Below are positions 30,331 to 34,710 of a DNA stretch of 34,710 nucleotides, in pieces; position 1 is the first letter of the stretch; each line of letters starts with the position of its first letter. Both the position numbers and the translations under genes were made by a program. Origin of the DNA: Chrysochromulina tobinii (taxonomy: Eukaryota > Haptophyta > Prymnesiales > Chrysochromulinaceae); contig JWZX01003198.1 in the NCBI GenBank assembly GCA_001275005.1, positions 1 to 34,710 on the forward strand, read 5' to 3'. The notes below the pieces were generated by a model. That model made no database searches. It was not told the DNA's origin and saw only the letters and a list, made by a program, of their open reading frames with translations.

Positions 30331-30987
30331 TTAGAGCTCCTCCTTGACCTCGGGCAACTTGGTGCCGGCCATCTTGAGCTGCTTAATGCGCGGTTTGGCG
30401 GCCTTCTTATCAGCCTCGAGAGCCTTGTTGCTCTCGTCGAACTGCGCCTGCAGCGACTCGAGCAGCGCCGCGTGTGCCTTTTCCTTGGCGGTGAGGTCCT
30501 CTTGAATTCTCAGGAGCTCGGCGACGCGGTCTGCGTCGGGCATCGCGAGGGTCTCGTCGAGCTGCTTGAGCTCGTCCGCGCTGCAATTGTCGCGTGTCGA
30601 CGGCGAGCACCCCGGGCCGAGCGTCAACACAAACTCCTTGAGCTCATCGAGCTCACGCCCGCCCTCATAGTCCTCGCCATCCTCGTCAGGTGGGTTGAAC
30701 ACCTTGATCGTCGGGAATCCCTCGATGCCGAAGCGCTCACAGAGCGGTTCGCCCGCCGCCGTGCAGTCCACGTCCGCAATCAGCACGTTCGTGGAGCCTG
30801 CATGCTCTTCTGCAAGCGTGTCCCAAGCAGGCTTCAAGCTCTTGCAGTGGCCTCACCAAGGTGCCAGGAACTTTATGAATGCGCTCTTGCCACTCTCGAA
30901 TACCTCCTTGTTGAAAGTGTCGGGAGTGAGCTCGATGGTGCTGTGAGCCGGCGCAAGCGCGCACAAGAGGGAAAGCGTGCGCAGCAT
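30331..30987 (-). CDS. Selenocysteine-containing PDI-like ER thioredoxin protein (TGA at 30853-30855 read as Sec)
   Basis: The chosen ATG at 30987 gives 218 residues; an upstream extension starts only with TTG. Residues 1-16 (MLRTLSLLCALAPAHS) are a signal peptide. The thioredoxin domain follows (IELTPDTFNKEVF, FIKFLAPW), and then the redox site, where a TGA takes the place of the first Cys codon: U45-G-H-C48, continuing KSLKPAWDTLAEEH without any shift. The rest of the domain is intact (VLIADVDCT, FGIEGFPTIKVF with the cis-Pro). A C-terminal helical domain of about 100 residues follows, and the protein ends in KEEL, an ER-retrieval variant also found in ERp29. The SECIS-like hairpin at 30174-30264 supports Sec insertion. 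PDI-like selenoproteins are known from Emiliania huxleyi and other algae. A standard gene finder would split or truncate this gene. The likely role is ER disulfide exchange. Confidence 0.9.
30853..30855 (-). other. In-frame TGA recoded as selenocysteine (residue 45)
   Basis: The codon on the minus strand is TGA, flanked by APW before and GHC after. Conserved thioredoxin sequence on both sides in the same frame makes a real stop unlikely. Confidence 0.88.
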
Positions 30988-31172
30988 AGTCTTGACCGAG
31001 CCGCAGGCGCAGGCGACACGTAAGCGGACGTACAAAGACCAAAAAAGGCAATCCTAACAGTTTGATCACCTGACGCATGACGTCGTCTACCCAGATCGCG
31101 TCACAAGCTTGCAAGCATTTTTTATTGACGAAATGCCTTGAGACCGCCTTCATTTCCGCGTGACTTTTTGAA
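30988..31172. promoter_or_regulatory. Divergent promoter region of selenoprotein and two-TM genes
   Basis: 185 bases between opposing ATG codons. An AT-rich stretch (31112-31125) lies about 50 bases before the plus-strand gene. A shared promoter is inferred from spacing only. Confidence 0.45.
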
Positions 31173-31583
31173 ATGGTGATCGTCGGTGCTCTCCTCTGCA
31201 CCGGCTCTGCGATACTTGGGTTGAGCTCCTGGCTGATGCTTTCAAGTATGCTGAACAACCCAGGGGCATATTTGACAGGGATGTCCCACGGCATGTTGTT
31301 AGCGCTCCTGTGTTTGATGGCCGTTCAGTCGCGCAGCGGCACGACCAAGGCAGTCTTGCATGCTGACGAGTCTTCGACTGTCAAGGAGGCGGCTGCCACG
31401 CCGCGCGCGCTCGTGCGCGACCTTGCAATTATTCCCGCCTCTTTGACAGTGGAGGCGCCCCCAACTGCATCTGCAAAGACAACGACCTACACGATCGAGG
31501 AGTTTGAGAAGCGTAAGCAGACGCGCGAGCCGATGTCGTCTGTCAGGCGTAGCGCACGGACGCCCAAACGCAATGGGCATTAG
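31173..31583 (+). CDS. Small membrane protein with two transmembrane segments
   Basis: 136 residues from an ATG. Two hydrophobic segments (about residues 2-27 and 35-52, joined by a short NNPGAYLTG turn) form a membrane hairpin. The remaining 85 residues are polar, ending in a basic tail (EFEKRKQTREPMSSVRRSARTPKRNGH). I do not recognise the family. The head-to-head position with the selenoprotein gene suggests co-expression but says nothing firm about function. Confidence 0.6.
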   Translation: MVIVGALLCTGSAILGLSSWLMLSSMLNNPGAYLTGMSHGMLLALLCLMAVQSRSGTTKAVLHADESSTVKEAAATPRALVRDLAIIPASLTVEAPPTASAKTTTYTIEEFEKRKQTREPMSSVRRSARTPKRNGH

Positions 31584-32358
31584 TGTCCCTAGCGAACTTA
31601 TCCTGCGTGATTGGTGCCATTACGTGATTGGTGCCATTACGAGGGGGAGCGCACTGCATTACCCGCTGTGAGACCCAGTGTCTCGAGGTCCATGACAAGT
31701 ATCAAGGGGTAAACCCCTGGACTGGGGCTGTTTCGGTTTCCGGAAAGTTGTTGAATCCGCAACAATCGAATGACATATTGACATTAGACCGGACATTTAC
31801 TAATGTGCGGGCTCGGTTGTGGAGGACCATCAAATCCGGAAATCGCCCGCTCGTCCACCAGGAGCGTCGAGGCACGAGGGGCAGCCCCGTCGTGCGTCGA
31901 GCGCGTGCGCCGGACCGTGGCGACCGTCGCGCCGCGCGACTCCCGGGCCGTCTCCCGCCCCAACTGCGCGATCTGCGCATCTGCCGTGCGTCGAAGCCGC
32001 ACCTCAATGTCATACACAGTGTTTGTAACAGTGTTTGGGGCACATAGACGAGATGTACATCTACATGTATCGTATCGAACGTAAAAAATCTCAGATGTTA
32101 GCTTGCACCCGCAGCTGGGCTCCTTGAGGAACATCAGTGCTAATTCACCGGGCATCTTCACAAAGCCCTTCACAAAGAAGGTTCATGCTTTCTAACCCTG
32201 ACTTTAATTGAAAAACTTAAAGTTTAGTCGGGCCGATTATGATTGCGTGAGGGCGGACGAATTGCGCCGGGAGGGCGTCAGAGATACATGGGGCCTAAGC
32301 CTCATTTTGCGACGGAGACAACCTAGGACGGGACGCCGCTAGTTTGGGATAGGTGACA
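31584..32358. other. Intergenic: 3' UTR of the two-TM gene and promoter of the pseudokinase gene
   Basis: This holds a 17-base tandem duplication (31607-31640) and AT-richer sequence at 32080-32230. Open frames on both strands around 31700-32170 show no domain and are not called. Confidence 0.55.
31607..31640 (+). repeat. 17-base tandem duplication
   Basis: Two perfect copies of GTGATTGGTGCCATTAC, 24 bases after the stop codon of the two-TM gene. Confidence 0.9.
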
Positions 32359-34251
32359 ATGCTGAGCTGTGGGCCGCAGCACGAGTCGCTCGCGCAAGCT
32401 GTAGGCGCCGAGCTGCTCAACGGGCCGGAGAACCTGCTCGGCTGGTCCTCTAGAGGTTGCGCGGTGCGTTTCGGACGCTGGAAATCAAGAGATGTGGCTG
32501 TCAAGTTGCACGCGGGCCCGAACAATATTACGCATTCGGTCCCGCCACCTTCCCACCCAAACGTGGCGAACGTGCTGGCACGACAGGCGGATGAGTCAGG
32601 TAATGTGCTCGAGGTGAGGGAGCTCTGCGGGGGTGGCGAGCTGTACGATCGGATCGCAGAGGAGGGTTCCTTTCAACTAGAGGAGGCCCTCCACTACTTT
32701 GCGCAGGCCGCCTCTGGAATCGCGCACTGCCATGCGCATGGCGTTGTCTTCGGCCAGCTCCGCCCGGAGCATGTACTGCTGGGCAACAGCGGCCAGGTGC
32801 AGCTCGTTGGATTCAACACCGCACGAGTCTCAGACGGCAAGTCGGTTTCGCCGCTCGTGCCGCTCCGGCCGTTGCGTGCGCTCGATGCGCCGGAGCTCCA
32901 CACAGCTGTCAGTGTCATGCCCGCTGAGGACCTGAAAGCAGCGGACATCTGGTCGCTCGGCACGCTGCTGCTGGCGATGTTGATGGGCAGCCCACCCTTC
33001 GCGTCTTCGGTGGAGGGGACCAAGGAGGGCCTGAGCGCGCAAGTCTGCGAGCAGCTGGGCGTGCTGCCCGAGCGCATGCGCACGGCACTGGTTGCCATGC
33101 TTCAGCCGGCGCCGGCAGCGCGTCCGTCCGCCGCTGCGGTCGCTTCCGTCTTCGTCAACGCCCAACACGGCGCCCAATACGGCACACCCGAGGGCTCTGA
33201 TCCCCGTGACTACCGCCCATGTGACGACCGCCACGTGGCCCACATGGCTCGGCCGCCCGCACCGACTGGAGGCGCACCGGCCTGGAGCCAGGGCACGTTC
33301 GCCGGAGGCGTGGAGACGCCTGCGCTGTCTGGGCCAGGCAATCCAAGTACGTGTCGGCAAGGTGTCGCCAACACGAGCTCCACATCGGCGGCGAGTAGCA
33401 GTGGTAGCCTCAACGGTGCGAGCGCTGTCCCCGTCGCGGCGACGCTTTCGGGTAGCGACGAAGGGCCGCCAGTGCGCCTAATGAAGGAGGAAGGTTACGT
33501 GCGCTCCCTCGGGTGGGAGTCACTGCCCCACTCCGCCTCTACGCTGGTCGAGTCGATCACCGCGTCGCTCAGAGGCCTCAACGTGCCCTTCGAGTTCCGG
33601 CCAGCCAAGTATATCTTCATCGCCCAGCCGCCCGAGCAGCCGGAGCCCTCGACGCCGCAATCGGCACCCGAGCTGCTGGGCAGCGAAGGCTCGGATGTGC
33701 TCAACACGCCAAGTCTCGATGCCTCGACCAGGCGGGTAGGGCTGTCCGATGGCTCGTGGGAGTCGGTGGCGTCGCTGCAGCCGCTCGTCGTCTTCATCCG
33801 TGTGCTCAGGGAGAACGCCGCATCGCCGCGGCACGACGTGAGCGTCCGCCGGCTGCAGGGCACCTCTTGGCGCTTTCAGACCTTCTACGCGGCCTTTCGC
33901 GAGCAGATGACCGCCAACCTGGGCCTCGCCGACTACACGCAGCTCTCGCTCTACTCGCCCATCACGCACACACGGCAGCTCTCGCCCTCACAGCTGCGCG
34001 CTTCCTCCTGGTTTATGACCCGCGGGCCTGACGGCGCCGCGGCTGGCAGCAGCAGCAGCAGCGGTGGCTTTGGCGTCGCTGCCAATGCCTCTCCTAGCCT
34101 TGACCCGAGCGCCTGGCCAGTCCCTCACCCGAGTGTGGCAGGCGAGATCAGCTCGAATCGACCCGCCTGCGCGCGCTTCAAGCGGACGTCGTCGTCTAGC
34201 CTCAGCTTGCCCGCGCCCACAGGCGGTGCAAACGGCAGGCAGCGCAAATGA
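32359..34251 (+). CDS. Pseudokinase with C-terminal KA1-like domain
   Basis: 630 residues from the ATG at 32359; a GTG two codons earlier is not needed. The N-terminal 250 residues have a protein-kinase fold: VAVK with Lys49, ELCGGGELYDRI, the catalytic-loop equivalent, APEL, and DIWSLGTLLLAMLMGSPPF of helix F. The catalytic residues are gone. HRD is F131-G-Q133, DFG is G151-F-N153, the Gly-rich loop is degenerate and the segment around helix C is very short. After a Ser/Pro/Gly-rich linker, residues about 370-525 (YVRSLGWESLPHSASTLVESITASLRGLNVPFEF, then LVVFIRVLRE...VRRLQGTSWRFQTFYAAFREQM) resemble the KA1-type regulatory domain of CHK1 and SNF1/AMPK-related kinases. A regulatory or scaffold pseudokinase derived from that group is likely. 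The fold assignment is firmer than the KA1 call. Confidence 0.8.
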   Translation: MLSCGPQHESLAQAVGAELLNGPENLLGWSSRGCAVRFGRWKSRDVAVKLHAGPNNITHSVPPPSHPNVANVLARQADESGNVLEVRELCGGGELYDRIAEEGSFQLEEALHYFAQAASGIAHCHAHGVVFGQLRPEHVLLGNSGQVQLVGFNTARVSDGKSVSPLVPLRPLRALDAPELHTAVSVMPAEDLKAADIWSLGTLLLAMLMGSPPFASSVEGTKEGLSAQVCEQLGVLPERMRTALVAMLQPAPAARPSAAAVASVFVNAQHGAQYGTPEGSDPRDYRPCDDRHVAHMARPPAPTGGAPAWSQGTFAGGVETPALSGPGNPSTCRQGVANTSSTSAASSSGSLNGASAVPVAATLSGSDEGPPVRLMKEEGYVRSLGWESLPHSASTLVESITASLRGLNVPFEFRPAKYIFIAQPPEQPEPSTPQSAPELLGSEGSDVLNTPSLDASTRRVGLSDGSWESVASLQPLVVFIRVLRENAASPRHDVSVRRLQGTSWRFQTFYAAFREQMTANLGLADYTQLSLYSPITHTRQLSPSQLRASSWFMTRGPDGAAAGSSSSSGGFGVAANASPSLDPSAWPVPHPSVAGEISSNRPACARFKRTSSSSLSLPAPTGGANGRQRK

Positions 34252-34710
34252 AACGGGCCGCGCACGGCATCGAATGGGCATTGCGAGGCCTGTGCTTTTT
34301 TTTCGCAACGTGTGGGCGACAGTGCCCATGCCGGCTTATGAGCGGCTGTACCTTTGGAACCTTGCCCCCAACCCCTGTGCGGCACGTACTCAGTACATCA
34401 AGGCTGTAGTTCCTAAGTCGTACCTCGACGGTATAATGTTGTGTGGTGTGTAGCGTATCGAGGCCACAGTTGTATCAAGCTCAGTGCATGTCGTGCATGT
34501 TCAGCATGTGCGTGTGCATGTCGCATGTGCATACGGCATGATGGGGATCCTGGGCATGCCGGCATAGGCGGGCCGCGTAACGTACGTTAAAAAAAAACCC
34601 AGAAAAAGTGTTCATCAACGGAGCATGTTACATTTGATCTCGCCGCGCGCCGGAGGCGGAGCCCCGGCGCCGCGCCCCCGCCCCCCGCCCGCGGCGGCCC
34701 GCTCAGCGGC
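34252..34710. other. Right-edge noncoding sequence
   Basis: This includes the 3' UTR of the pseudokinase gene, a GCATG-rich stretch (about 34485-34560, many overlapping GCATG/CATGT units), an A9 run near 34588 and a very GC-rich end. I see no gene. Confidence 0.5.

Noticed and set aside
30031-31023. Long plus-strand open frame of 330 codons
   Set aside because: It lies antisense to the selenoprotein PDI and its SECIS; the minus strand has a clear domain, signal peptide and retention signal.

Overview
The window is nuclear DNA from a eukaryotic microbe. It is GC-rich and gene-dense, with long, mostly intron-free genes and a few short GT-AG introns (46 to 120 bases). It carries ubiquitin E1, two Ragulator subunits, filamin, kelch, PARP-type and DHHC-type genes, and many GC-rich codon repeats coding for Pro, Ala and Gln. 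A small ER thioredoxin protein has an in-frame TGA at the first redox position (UGHC) and a well-formed SECIS-like hairpin in its 3' UTR. Selenocysteine PDI-like proteins are known from haptophytes (Emiliania) and some other marine algae. Together with the composition and gene style, this makes a haptophyte or similar marine alga the best guess. This is inference; no rRNA or organelle marker is present.

Layout: a 5'-truncated Pro-rich, IQ-motif protein (+, 3-3815); a WD40-like protein (+, 4552-6243); a PH protein with a PDZ-like insert (-, 6836-7519) head-to-head with LAMTOR2 (+, 7662-8033); a frameshifted alpha/beta-hydrolase (-, 8452-9364) head-to-head with a five-exon filamin-repeat protein (+, 10069-13720); an FHA/SIM/PARP protein (-, 14778-17051) head-to-head with a membrane-anchored HD phosphohydrolase (+, 17187-18152); LAMTOR5 (-, 18431-18733) head-to-head with an unknown gene (+, 19660-20328); a kelch/IQ/coiled-coil protein with a probable one-base frameshift (-, 20927-24776), whose ATG overlaps that of a divergent DHFC-type palmitoyltransferase (+, 24775-25782); UBA1 (-, 26557-29744, two exons); the selenoprotein PDI (-, 30331-30987, SECIS at 30174-30264); a small two-TM protein (+, 31173-31583); and a pseudokinase with a KA1-like tail (+, 32359-34251).

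From the WD40 gene to UBA1 the strand alternates at every gene. The region is therefore a chain of divergent (shared-promoter) and convergent pairs. No operon-like pathway is visible. The functional themes are lysosome/TORC1 scaffolding (LAMTOR2 and LAMTOR5, about 10 kb apart), ubiquitin/SUMO/ADP-ribose signalling (UBA1, the SIM-rich PARP protein), membrane and cytoskeleton scaffolds (PH-PDZ, filamin, kelch, palmitoyltransferase), and ER redox chemistry.

The strongest points are the selenoprotein with its SECIS, the palmitoyltransferase with four of eight zinc ligands replaced, and the FHA-SIM-PARP architecture.
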